Positions 22,259-34,120 of a stretch of 64,000 nucleotides of DNA are shown here, piece by piece. Both the position numbers and the translations under genes were made by a program. Every line of letters starts with the position of its first letter. The stretch's first letter is position 1. A model generated the notes under the pieces. It saw only the letters and a program-made list of their open reading frames with translations, ran no database searches and was not told where the DNA came from. Source of the stretch: Thalassia testudinum (taxonomy: Eukaryota; Streptophyta; Magnoliopsida; Alismatales; Hydrocharitaceae); assembly GCA_037157565.1 (NCBI GenBank), contig JAZHRO010000063.1:90672001-90736000 (forward strand), read 5' to 3'.

Positions 22259-23665
22259 TGATTCACAAATTCAACATGATTGCACTCAAATTACATTAAT
22301 CAGACTTAAACCTATTAAATCCTAGTGCAAACCAAGCTCATATGAGTTATAAATCTACTAAAAAACCATTTGTTTACTTTGAAACATGCATATCAAATAT
22401 TCCTGTTATGAATCGAAGTTAACAACAATAGTCAGACCAACTTGACCAACCTCTACAAATTGATTTAGTATGTATTTTGGCTATTTGAATGGAAAAGAGA
22501 ATTAACGATATGATTGATATGATTTTAGTAATACAATTTTTTCTCCCACTATATTCATGTATGAATATAGGATCTTTGGAAATCTTTAGTAATAAAGAAG
22601 AACAAACAAGACAGATGAACATGTGATGTCATCGGTAAATGTCAAAACTAAGTATTAAATAAAAGTCATCATGAATGAAAGTAATTATGATTTTTGTGTT
22701 ATCTATTTAATTTATTATGCATCTACTAAAGGATGCAAATTACCATGAATGATGACTTCTGGTACAAAATATATTAGAGTACACATGTACTAGTAAATAT
22801 AGATTAAATTTAATATGATTTTGAAACTTTATAAATTTATTAAATTTATATATTTCATCAATGTCTAAAAAGGAAAACATGCTAAAAAATTTATATTTAA
22901 TATTGATGTTTATAATCTATAACAAAATGACTTAGATTAATGATGAGTACATAAATGACATTTGATCATGATATATAATGTGATTGATTAGATTTGATAT
23001 AATTAAAAATATGTATGTAAAGCTTGTAAAAGATGCATGGAGGAAGTTACAAATTTCTACCTACATTTATGATCTCACAAATTTTGTTGAAGAACATGAT
23101 TGAGCTAAAAGATCATGATGAAGAATTGATATGGTGAAATTGAAATAATGCAAAGTTTTTTTTTTGAAGGAAATGAAGCATGCAATATATTGATCTTGTT
23201 AAAAGTAAACTTTGAAGAAGAATTTTGTTATGATTAAACTTCTATCCTCAGATTTTACCACAAATTTGATATGATTCACAAATTCTACATAATTGTGCTC
23301 AAATTACATCAATCAAATGTAAACCTATTGAATCTTAGAGCAAACCAAGTCCATATGAGGTCTAGAGCTATTAAAACAACCATTTGTCTACTTTCAAACA
23401 TGCATATGACTTATTCCTGTTAAGAATCAAAGTCAACAACACTGGTTAGACCAACTTGACCAACCTCTACAAATTGATTCTACATGTATTTTGGTTGTTT
23501 GAAAACAAAATTAAACATATGATTGATATGATTTTGTTAGTAGGAATTTTCCTCCAGCTATCATGAAGGAATAATGAATAATTTCTCAAGGCTCTATACA
23601 TGTATGAATACATGATCTTAGGAGCCTTTGAGATACAGAATAACAACAGGACAAGCATTAGAATA
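22259..23665. repeat. Tandem ~1-kb unit, about 1.4 copies
   Basis: GATTCACAAATT begins a unit at 22260 and again at 23272, a period of about 1,013 bases. The first part (352 bases) is present twice here; the second part is present here (22611-23272) and at 12112-12775. Copies are diverged by many substitutions and small indels. Non-coding and AT-rich; identity unknown. Confidence 0.82.
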
Positions 23666-24215
23666 ATATACTAAAGGAAACATCCTTGTTTTACATGATT
23701 TTCAAAATTTCAAAAATAATTTTTTTGTAAGGGAAGGATTATAGAGGAATCTCTAACGATACATGATTAGAGATTTTAGTCTTCTAAACATGCTTCTTGA
23801 TTCGATAACATTATTCTTATCTTTTAGATATAAAAGTATAGCATAGCATGATTAATTCTTAATAGTCTTGTTGTTATCTTTCTTATCATTACTAACTATT
23901 TGATTGATCATATAAATTATATTTGTTGTTTACATATGTATACTTAGGGAAAAGAAACCTTCAAGAGAAGGATTTAGGCTACCCATAAGGAGGCTTAGCT
24001 AATTGATTTCTTATAGACCAATTGTTTGTAAAGCATTGGGTTATTCTTGTAAACAAACTAGCTAATGTATTTTGTGGCTAGAGATTACGAAAAATCACAT
24101 GATGTGGGCAACTTTAGATAGTGAACTGACCTAACGAAAAAATTTCTAAATATTTACGCATCTATGGTTTACTTATTGTTATGGTTTAATAAATTATGGT
24201 CACATGGTTAATATT
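23666..24215. other. AT-rich spacer, nothing recognised
   Basis: No coding, tandem or inverted structure seen. It separates the ~1-kb tandem repeat from the LTR of element D. Confidence 0.5.
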
Positions 24216-25641
24216 TGTTGGATTTTGTATGCATTGAGAGAGTTATCCAAATAAAATATTATGATAACATTTGGTGGTCCAATAGTAGATGCACCTACCT
24301 TGGTGTTGATACTGAAAGGTCATTGTATGGCAGAAGGGCTAGGAGGTACATGATCTCTTGAAGGAATCACACAGATCTGTTACATAGATGTATGTGATAG
24401 GTTGGAGGAATGAGCTCAGTACATTGGAAAACAACAATTCTACATGTGGTCTCAGAGTCCTGATTAGACTCAATGTAAGAAAGAGAAGAAGGCAGTCCTT
24501 TGGAAAATGATCTAGTCATCATTAATTCTCAACTTAATGATAAAAAAAGATGTTAGAAATGATATTATACAAGGAAAAATGATGATTGTTTAATGAGATT
24601 AGACCTTAGGATAATAGTTGCCCCCGAGTATGAAGGCTTTACAAGTATTTAGAATACCTAGGGAGGCATAATGCCATAATTCCATGAATCTTAAATGTTT
24701 CATTGTTGGCGTGATGAAACCAATAATGATTTTGATGGGTTACTACTTGTAGGATAAATCAAATGTGATTTAAAGAGTTAAATTGCTTTTGATTTGATGA
24801 CTAATTGCAACTAATTTAACTAAGTTAAAAGTCTAAGGGTTAGATTGTAATTAATTAATGTTAGGAGACTAAATCTTAACATCTCATAAGTTGTTATGGG
24901 CTTATCTTATAAAATTTAAGTAGGATTATATCCAAAATCTTTAATGGAGATCTAATGATCTTGATTATATAAGGATTAGGGTTGTAATCTTTATAAATAT
25001 CTCCCATGGAAAACCCTAATTCCTTAACTCAATCATAATTATCTCCACCAAATCCTCCCATGATGAAGAAAGAGAAGAAGAGAGAAAGTGAGTGTCACCA
25101 ACTCTCTCTGATCTCTTCAGTTTGGATGTCTAGTCTTCTTATTAGAAGTGTAAAAGTCTTGCTAGACATTTAGATTCCTTTTTGGATGTCCAAGAAGGAA
25201 GGCATCAGATGTCTAGAAGCCATTCTAGACATCAGATCTTGTGAGTTCTCTTTTGATTGCTCTTGAATGTTTGGAGCATCATGTTGAGGAAGGAGAAGGA
25301 TGATCGTCATGCTCGATTCCCATGAAAGAGTTCATGAGATTCGATCATGGTTGGACATCATCAACATGAAGGGTCCTATCTACCCATTGACGAGTAGGAT
25401 TCCTGGCGCACCAGAACTTATTGTAGGAGGCAATGCTCTTGGGGTGCTAATCTATGCCACCTGCGAAGGTATAATCCCTTACTTGTGGGAATCTGAAATG
25501 ATTGGAAACTAGTTCTGATTTTAGGGCATTTTTATTTCATTACATGATCAAGTTTTTGGCATCGATTAGATTGTGATTTTAAAAATTTTAAAACACCAAT
25601 TCATGCTTCCACGTTGCCATGGGTCATTCCGATCAACTCCA
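24216..25641 (+). repeat. 5' LTR of element D
   Basis: 1,426 bp. Starts TGTTGGATTTTGTATGCATT and ends GATCAACTCCA five bases before the primer site. The inverse complement of 50818-49589 and 27789-27195 aligns with it, for example CCTAATGGAG, GATGAAACCAATAATGATTTT, CTTGGGGTG and AAACTAGTTC, which confirms both edges. TTATAAATA at 24991-24999 is a plausible TATA box followed by a GA-rich leader. Repeated GATGTCTAG(A) words lie at 25130-25240. Confidence 0.83.
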
Positions 25642-25646
25642 TTTAG

Positions 25647-25658
25647 TGGTATTAAAGC
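25647..25658 (+). promoter_or_regulatory. Primer binding site of element D (tRNA-Met type)
   Basis: TGGTATTAAAGC differs at two positions from TGGTATCAGAGC, the common plant copia primer site, and lies five bases after the LTR end. Confidence 0.78.
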
Positions 25659-27194
25659 TTGGTCAGTCCAATTTTTGCAAGAAAAATGTGGATTTTGTAT
25701 TTAAACACATTTAGATTTGACAATCAAAACTTAATATTCATTTTGATTGCCTAGCGGATGTCTGACAGCAATGTCATACATCTGATGGGTTGTATGTAGG
25801 ATGTTTGATTGTTCGATTAGATGGTCTACAAGCATCTTGGACGTCTGATTGTGGATGCCAAACAATTAAGGAATTAAACGCTTGATAACAATATCAAAGG
25901 TCAGATATTGCAAAATAAGGTTTCTGATTGTCCGATCAAACATCCAATATTGTAATAGAAAGCATTCATGTTTTCTAGTATGGCCCTATTTTAGTAAAGC
26001 ACAATTGAAGTAAATGTTAGATGTCTAATTTATGAAAGCAGATGTCTGGTCATACTGTTAGACCTCTAATTATTGAAATATGATTTCTGAAATCTTGGCT
26101 TGATGTTTTAGACGTCCAGTAAGAATTATTAGACAACTAGACTATATTGGAATCTTGATTCTAAGTGTGTTTATGATACAAAATCGAATTGAATTTAATT
26201 CAACCATCAAGGAAAAACCTGATATGATTATTGGAAAATATTCATTTATTTTTTCTAGGATTTTTTATGATTTTGTTTGTGATTTTGATTTATAACCTAA
26301 TCTTATGAATATGATCCTTGTAGATATAAGTGCATGGATTTTAAAAATCAAAATGAACTAGAAAGCTGTTTTGTAAATTAATTTTAGAATTAGTGGGATT
26401 GATTTCTGGATTAAGAGATTTCAAAGTAATAAGATGCTGATATGTTCCAAGCAATCTCAAATTAGGGTTACAATTAGTAAAATGGCCAATTGCACTCACT
26501 TGATTAATTAGTAATCATAGAAGAAAATGCAATCATTTCTCTCAACATGTGATGCTATGGGTATTTTCTATATGCCAATTTCTTTTCACAATTTTGATGT
26601 TTTTGATTGTGGAACAAATGCAATGTTGGGACCATTAGGGCATATAACCTGGAGCAATTGTGAGTTAGTTGTGTTATTTTCATGTAATCCCTATAATTTG
26701 GGAGACTTTACATATGATGTAATTTTTGTGTGTGGAATGATATATGTGATTCTAATTGTGTTGCATGGGATGTGATCTCACACATGTAACCTAGGACAAG
26801 ATTATAACGCGATTCTAATTTTAGGCTAGGTTGAGGACTAGTTAAATTAATAGGATTAAATTGAACTTTTTCTTAAATAAGACCTGATAAAATTCCTAGT
26901 AGGACTGGTTCCCTTATTTCGATACGTCACTGGATTAGTCATGGTGATGATGATTTATGATTCTTACCAAGGTGAGGGAATTATAAGCATGGAACTATGC
27001 AAGTGAGTACGCTCCTTAATGGAAGGGCATTGGCATGAGATCGATGTGGAGTGGGTTTGCTCATTTCTCGAAAGTGATGGGTCATACATCTATTCTCTTG
27101 GATGTTGTTCCTAGCCCAAAGGTTCAGAGAATCTATTGGGCTCATGTATGCAATCACATGCACGCTTAACGACGGTTGGTGCGTATGGTGTAGG
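25659..27194 (+). other. Untranslated leader of element D
   Basis: About 1.5 kb between the primer site and the nested insertion, without a credible gag frame. It carries scattered GATGTCTGA/ACGTCTGA words (25750-26110). The gag start is expected beyond the nest, after 50824. Small open frames here (for example 26527-26775) show no family similarity. Confidence 0.6.
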
Positions 27195-28060
27195 TGAAAG
27201 GATAAATCACATTGACCCTATGGCATCGCAAAAACATGAAAAATGAGATACAAGTGTTTTTAAAAAAATTCGAAAAGAAGATCAAATTGATGAAAAAAAT
27301 GATCAAGTAAACAAAAACATCTAAATCCAGAACCACTTGGGAGGAACTAGTTTGCTTTCATTTTAGGATCCCACCAGTATAGAAATTATATCTTTTGTGG
27401 ATGGCATGATACAACACCCCAAGATGTGGTGTCTCCTCATGTAAGTACCAATAGAAACCCAAACTCCTCCCCGACGGATGAATGAGGCCCTTCATATCGT
27501 AGAGGACCAATCCCACAAGCAATTACCTCAAAATTGAATTTGCACCTTGAGAACACCTTCAAGAGGGACCAAAGCAGCTGACCCTGTAGTAGCTAGTCAG
27601 CCAAGTGGAGAGCTAGTGGACTTGCTATTGAAGGGTAAGAGGGGCACACAAAGAGGCTAGGGCTGCAGCATTAGCCCTCAATAGCTGGTCAGCTGGTTCG
27701 CCAACTAGTCGACTGGTCGGTGTGGCAGTTGTAGTTTGACGATGCTGTCAATCTGTCAGTTACTAAGGGTGACAAGGGGGGCACCTCCTTGTAAAGGCCT
27801 AGATTTTAACACACTTAATTGGCTAGTTAAATCCATACTTAGTTGGCTAATAATGGATTTAAGGGCATTGAAGACCTTAATTTGGTAAGGGTAACCTTGG
27901 GAGTTAACTAATTCCTTGAAATAATTGATAAAAGGTTAAAAGATAAAAGTTGAGGGGCCTTTTGAAAGGATAACTAGGTTAATGGCCTTTCTTGGAGCCT
28001 AAGAAAGGAGTGGAGGGGGTTCCTTCATAATTATTCCCTTTTTATTTTGTTTATTTGTTT

Positions 28061-28183
28061 GGCTTGTTAAGGAAGCCACTTTCTTTTGGCTTCTTTGAGA
28101 AGCCACTCTTTTTGGCTTTGTTAGGAAGCCACTCCCTTTGGCTTCCTTATGAAGCCAACTCTTTTTGGCTTCCTTAAGAAGCC
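28061..28183. repeat. Five-copy dyad array upstream of the TATA of LTR B
   Basis: Units start at 28061, 28088, 28114, 28140 and 28167 (spacing 27, 26, 26, 27). Each has the form GGCTT(C/T/G)(n)5GAAGCC or a close variant (GGCTTCTTTGAGAAGCC, GGCTTCCTTATGAAGCC, GGCTTCCTTAAGAAGCC), separated by an ACTC-TTTT pyrimidine spacer. Position just upstream of TTTATATTC fits a U3 enhancer-type array. The binding factor is unknown. Confidence 0.85.
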
Positions 28184-28191
28184 ACCTTCCC

Positions 28192-28200
28192 TTTATATTC
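28192..28200 (+). promoter_or_regulatory. TATA-like site of LTR B
   Basis: TTTATATTC followed by CTCC, nine bases after the dyad array, about 400 bases into the LTR. Resembles the TATA-ACTCC arrangement of plant promoters. No start site evidence. Confidence 0.45.
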
Positions 28201-29929
28201 TCCAAGCCACCCTTCTCCTCCTTTTTGCCCCAATGTGGGAAAGAAAGAGAGAAGAGAGAAGAGAGAAGAGAAGAAGGAAGGGCACCTTGCTCTAGCCGTT
28301 GCTGTTGCATGTTCTTACTGTTGCTACTACTGCTACACTGTGCGAGATAAGGAGAAGAAAAAGAGGCTCCATTGAAGGTGTGGACTTCCATCTCTTTTGG
28401 ATTTTCTCTTGATTTCCTAGATTAGATTATGGAATGGATGCTTAGATTTGCTTGGTTTATGGTTGCATGGGAAAATAGTTGGGTTATGCTTTGGATTTGG
28501 GCTAAATCTTTGTGTGTAATTGGGGATTTCCACTTAGGGTCGTGTTGGATGATGAGATATATGAAACCATGTGGTTTTATGTGTTTCAAATCAAATTCAA
28601 GTTGTAAACAATGATAGTTTGGATTAGGGTTGTTTATGTGTAGTTTTGGTTTGGTAGAAAACTCGTTCAGAACTTAGATGTGGTTTTGAGTGGGTTATCA
28701 GTCATCTAACAAATCCATTAGATGTTTGATAACCCTTATTCAGAAGTCTGATCTCTTGGTTTGGACATGCCTTCAACTCGGTTACAGTTCCAGGGATTGA
28801 GCCCCCTTGTGATAGGATGACTATCTAAGAAATCAGTCGGCCGCTTGTTGTTGCTTGTAGCTTTAGGAGTGGGATGCCATTTTTGGATGTCTGGACTTAT
28901 GTTCAGATGTCCAGACTAGTCTTTGGACATCCAAGGGAATAGCCTAGGCATCTAATACTATTGGCATGGAACGAATCTCCCCGGTTGTTGACTCTGGACG
29001 TATGGGATGTGCGATAGATGGCTTATGTTGCATTTTTGGACGTTTGACACTTGTGTTGGATGTCCAATTCGACACTTGTAGTCATGTTTTGTGTAGAATT
29101 TCCCCACGAGGATCAAGAACTTAATCTAATTAGTCAAATATAGGTCTAATACTCAATAAATGAAGCTAACAATCCTTGTTGGTATTAATATTAGAACCTA
29201 AGATTTTGGTTATAACTAGATCCTATGATGGTTAGTCCCTCACGAGAAATAGAGTAAGCCCTTTGGGGTCATGGGTTATAATATAAGAAAAGGGAAGACT
29301 TAAATGTGGATGTATGAGGTCAAGTCTCAAGCATACTTGCGTGGCCTATGGTATGGTTCAAGTTAAGCATTAAGAATCCTAGTAAGAGTATAGGAATCCT
29401 AAATTGGTAAGGCACAATTATGGGATAGCAGGGTGAAAGTCCTATCAATAACTTTAGTAATGAGGTCCTAAAACTTATGTCGTAGGAGGCACTTATGTAC
29501 CTAGACTATGTCTTGAGTAAGGAAGAGATCGGTTCTAGTAATGGGTTGCTATTACGGGTTTTGTTGAAATCATTACCTTTACACTTGTGCTGTTTTATTG
29601 TGAGTTCGTGGGGTATACCCACTTCCTTGTTATTTGATTAATCTTGGGTGTTAGGTTTTAAATGAATGGAGAAAGGTTTCCTAAGTCTAAACTAGATATG
29701 TGCATATTCTTTCAATGCTTGAGTTTTTGTTAATTTGCACTCTATTGCATGTAATTTAGTAGTGAATATGAGTAAAGAAATGGAAGAGTGTTTTCCTTGA
29801 ATTACCTGGTTAGTTGTGTTCTCTTCATGCAGGTAGATACTTAGAATGGTGCTCTAAATGTGTGGTGTTAAGGGGTAAACATGGGAAAATCAAATAAAAG
29901 GTTTAAGGTTTGGAACCAAGTGCTAAAGA

Positions 29930-30320
29930 CACTTGGTATTGGTACTAGTGACTGGTATCGGTACTAGTTGAATCAGCACGAGCTAAGAGGGACTTAAGTC
30001 TTGTACTGAAGGCTTCTTGTACCGGTATTGGTGACCAGTATCAGCACTGGTGAGTTCAGTAGTCATGATTGTGGGTGTCTAGTACCGGTATTGGGCCAAT
30101 ACCTGTGCCCAGTACCGGTATTGGCTAGATTACTCAGAGAGGTTTGAATGGTGCCTAGCACCGGTACTGGTGCTCAGTATCAGTACTGGCTGGTATTGTG
30201 GCATTGTGCTGTGGGTGCCATCATTGGTACTTGGACTTAATACTGGTATTAGCACACTGTGGTCTGGTTAGGATAGCGGGTGCCCAACACCGATACCTAG
30301 GACTAGAACTAGTATTGGCG
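29930..30320. repeat. Cluster of ACCGGTA(T/C)TGG words in LTR B
   Basis: About ten related words, such as GTACCGGTATTGG, AGCACCGGTACTGG and CAGTATCAGTACTGG, occur at irregular spacing. Their core ACCGGT or AGTACT is self-complementary. Not a simple tandem repeat. Confidence 0.8.
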
Positions 30321-31302
30321 CATTTGTTACACCCTGCTTGTACTCTATGAAGAAAATAAAAAAGTTGATTAAATCTGGCTAAGTAGGACTGAATCCAAAA
30401 TTTAATATTGGGATCAAGGATCTCTTGGTTTCGATGTACAAACTTACGAGTTTATTGGTGGTCAAGATTATAGGTGGTTTGGATGTGCAAAACCAAGGTT
30501 TCGAGCACGAAAGGTGGGTTTTGCAGTCTTGAATTAGGTGTGTAACTGATGAGGGACTCATCATGATTTCTAATTACCCCTAATTAACTAGCCTTCCTAG
30601 TTAATTAGCTAAGGATATGAGTATATAAGGGTTAATTATAAAATAAGGGACATATAGTAAAGGACCTTAAAATAAGTTAAAAATGATATTTTATCATTTA
30701 ATTAATATTATTAACAATCTAATTAATAATTGGACTCGAGATCTTATTAACCATTCCCTTAATTAATAAGTTAAGTAACTTAAACATAATGTATACATAA
30801 GTATATAATAACTTTACTTAATTTAATAAATTAACTTAAAAAGGTCAAAAATGTAAATTCAAGGTGTAAACATAATAATTATCTTATTTATTAACATATA
30901 TAAAAAGTTGAAAAAAATCTAAGCTAAAATAAACCTTTAAAACCTGGGTTTACATTTAGGTCCTTTCTAATCATTGCAATCGGATCATTAATTTTCATAT
31001 AGGTCCTTAAGTTTCACTGCATATAGGTCCCTGTCGTCTTCTTCTTCTTCTTCAGCCGATTAAACGGCTGACGACGGAGGGTGACTCCACCGTGCGATCA
31101 CCGCCTTGCCAACATCATTCTTCCTTCTCCAAGCTCCTAGAGCTTGCGCTCACCATCCCATCTTCATTGATCGGTCTGGATTACTCTGAAATCCTAATTT
31201 TTGGTGGGAGTTAGCCTCACCGTCATCAGAGACGATGCCAGAGGTTAACCTCCCTAAGCTTCTTCTTCGTCCAAACTCCACTGTCCTCTTCGTCGCCATT
31301 CA

Positions 31303-31311
31303 CTATAAATA
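31303..31311 (+). promoter_or_regulatory. TATA box candidate 1 in the 5' LTR of A
   Basis: CTATAAATA followed by CCCCCTCAC, a classic plant core promoter look, conserved in the 3' LTR near 44575-44583. If used, transcription would start ~30 bases downstream, leaving 3.2 kb of LTR in the transcript. Confidence 0.45.
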
Positions 31312-33388
31312 CCCCCTCACTTCTTTGATTTCTCTCAAGTTGGCTCCCTTCCTTCTTCTAACACTGAGCCAACCCAATAGGCTATTCATCTGCAACTCCA
31401 GCAATCTTCCACACCATCCTCCAACTTCCTCCGTCCATCCTGATTAGCTGAGCAGTTTCGTCGAGGTCAGCCGTGTCTCTGGACAAAGGCGATGACCAAG
31501 GAGATCCTCTACTCCATCCAAATTCGCCCACTGGAGATTCTTCTTATTCCCTCTAATTTCGTCCTCCGTCATGAGCTGTCGACAGAGTCCCTTCGACCCC
31601 TTCGTTCAGGTAACAATAGGTAGGAGTAGGAGTAGGAGTAGGAGTAGTTTAGGTAGATAAGTAGTTAGTTAGATTAACTTAATTGCAGATTCTAATGTTC
31701 ATCTTCATCGACTCCGGCAAGTTCCTTGAGCTTGCTGGAGATTTGATTTTGTCTTTTTAACTCGCTGATCACCTTCTTCTAACCCTCATGATCACTTCTA
31801 ATCCACTGAAATGCAAATTTTAGCACTGTTTCGCCTAATTCACCTTCACCTTCAACAGCTACTGTCGTTGTCCATGGTGACAGTAACTGAGTTTAGGTCT
31901 ACCTCCAAAAGGTCCTCCACCACCTATTCACAATCTAAGGACCATATTCTGCACTTTAATTTGTATAATTACCACCTATAATCTAAACGCCCAAATTTTA
32001 ATTAAGCTCCTGAGCTCGCTGTCAATGGCGGCTCAAGAGTAGTTAAAATCTTAAATTAATTATATATTTAGTATTGCAATTACTCTTTGACTTGTCTCAA
32101 CCATTCAATTGAATGGGAGACCAAGTCCTGTGCTTCAACCCACTTAAAATTCATTCGAATTGAATTTACTGTTTATGCATTCATGTAATGGATTGAAGAA
32201 GAATTACTTTTTAGATAAAAAATGACACCTTTCTGTATACAATTTGTATATTTCTGGACTCACTGGAGCTCCGATGAGCTCCGGCAAGTCAAAATTGATC
32301 TTCAGCCTTTAGAATTTGTTAAGAAGCTCCAGATCAACGATTTGAGGATCACTGAGTGTGCTGAGATATTTTAATTGAGATTTTAGTGTCTGGAGTTGTT
32401 GTTAGGTCTTCATCTTCTCCAACTCCAGTGGAGTTGGAGAAGACTGTACAGAAGCTTAAGAGCCACATTTAAGGAGGTCTAGAAGCTTCAGTGCAGTGCA
32501 TTGAAGCTATTCATGTCTTCAGATCAGTGTAGCAACCTTCCAATTCCTCTGTCGAACAAAACATTTCTAGAGTCCAAGCGACGAGCCTGGAACCTTAGAA
32601 TTCAAAGTTTAAACATCTGTTTAGAGGTCTAAGAGAGTTTCTGAGGTTGTAATAATCTTAATCTAGGCTTTAATTTATGGTAAAGAGGCTTAGACCAGAA
32701 AGTCAAATCTTAAGCCTTATAGTCAAACCTGAACTCGAGATTTTGATTCTGAGCTTAATTTGATAAATTGATGAGTTAGAATTGTTTCTGAGATCTTATT
32801 GAATGATTTTAGAGAGGTTTAAGTGAGCTAAGACTTGTTTATTTGATGGAATTAACAACTTGTCAGTTTGCGTTATTTTCAAACCCAAACTAACGACACT
32901 AGATTTTGGATGAATTTTGAAGTTGAATCTTGCCCAGACAAGCTTATAATGATCCTTAGAAGCTATTCCAATCAATCAAAAAAGTCCTTAGCTATCTGTT
33001 GTGCAATTCAGAGTTAGAAATTTCATTCTCTGAGCTTTTAGAGAAGTGTCAAAGCTTCCATGTGTATCCTGAAGCTCTTGAGAGCTTTAAACCTACACAA
33101 GCAGCTACAAAATCACCTATATAACCTATTCAAACCCTTAGATAAGCTAAAACATCTACCCTGAAGGCACAGTAGGTTTAAAACCATTTCCAGGCAATAT
33201 ATTACCTGTAGGAACCCCTTGGATTCGCTCTTCAAATCGAAGAGGAAATCATCCTCTAAGCCTTAAATTGGCCCTAGAATCATGTAGAGCCACCTTAGAG
33301 CTTTCCATCAAGCTTTGAATCGCTTGATTTGGAGCTCTTAGTAGGGAGAAATTGACACTTGAAGTCGGGTCTGAAGGGGGAATTCTTA

Positions 33389-33430
33389 GTCCCACATCGA
33401 AAACTTTAGAGCACACACCTTAGTATAAAA
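33389..33430 (+). promoter_or_regulatory. U-snRNA-type USE plus TATA in the 5' LTR of A
   Basis: GTCCCACATCG (33389-33399) is identical to the plant upstream sequence element of U-snRNA genes. TATAAAA follows at 33424-33430 after exactly 24 bases. In plants 23-24 bases between the two marks RNA polymerase III (U6/U3) promoters, 33-34 marks polymerase II. The pair and spacing are kept in the 3' LTR (46695-46736). The next run of five T is at 33760-33764. Confidence 0.6.
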
Positions 33431-33789
33431 GCATTTTGTTAACTAGCTGATGCAGTCGTCAGCGCTCGACGTGAAAAGAAAACCTCTGACCATTTGAGCA
33501 TTGCGTGTGTAGGTGTGGGCGAGTGCGCCTACGAGTGTGCGCCTGAGTGGGTGTGTGTGTGCGATTAGCCCTTGGAGGGCGAGGCCTGGGAGGCGTTGAG
33601 CTGGTTCGGCTCGAGAGAGAGCCAGTTTGGCTCAAGAGAAAAAAAAAATCGAAATTGAATCCTAATGAAATTAGGCGAGGATCGAGTAGGGTCTGGTCCC
33701 ACCCTGATCTCAGGGTGCTGTGTTTCCTCAAAAGGACCTTGCCATAAATCTTAAACAAATTTTTGGTTGAAAAGAAAATTAACCCAGTT

Positions 33790-34120
33790 CAGCTAGAAAA
33801 GAAGGAAGAGAGAATGAAGAGAAGGCTAAGGACACAGGTGCTGGAGAAGCTAAAGGAATAAGGAAAAGAAAGCTAAGGAAGAGAAAAGAAAGAAGAAAGG
33901 AAACAGAAGAAGAAAACACGCAGGAAGCTAAGGATGAATAAGGAAGAAGAAGGGCAGGAGCAGAAGAGAAAGCAGAAGTGAAGAAAGAAAGAGATCGAAA
34001 GAAAAAGAAAATAAGAGAAAAATATAAAGAGAGAAAAAAATATTGGATTAAGAAATAAAAGAAAAAGAAGATAAAGAGAAGAAGCGAAAGAAGAGAGGCT
34101 GAAGAATAAGGAAAAGAATT
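33790..34120 (+). repeat. Long GA-rich (purine) tract in the LTR
   Basis: More than 300 bases of almost pure purine with GAAGAGAAAGAA words, repeated in the 3' LTR (about 47080-47385) with length differences. It lies downstream of the TATA at 33424 and so would be in the R-U5 part. Confidence 0.85.

Noticed and set aside
33445..33492. C/D snoRNA after the Pol III-like promoter
   Set aside because: CTGATGC and CTGA resemble boxes C and D, but box C misses the last A, no terminal stem pairs outside the boxes, and no guide complementarity can be judged here.
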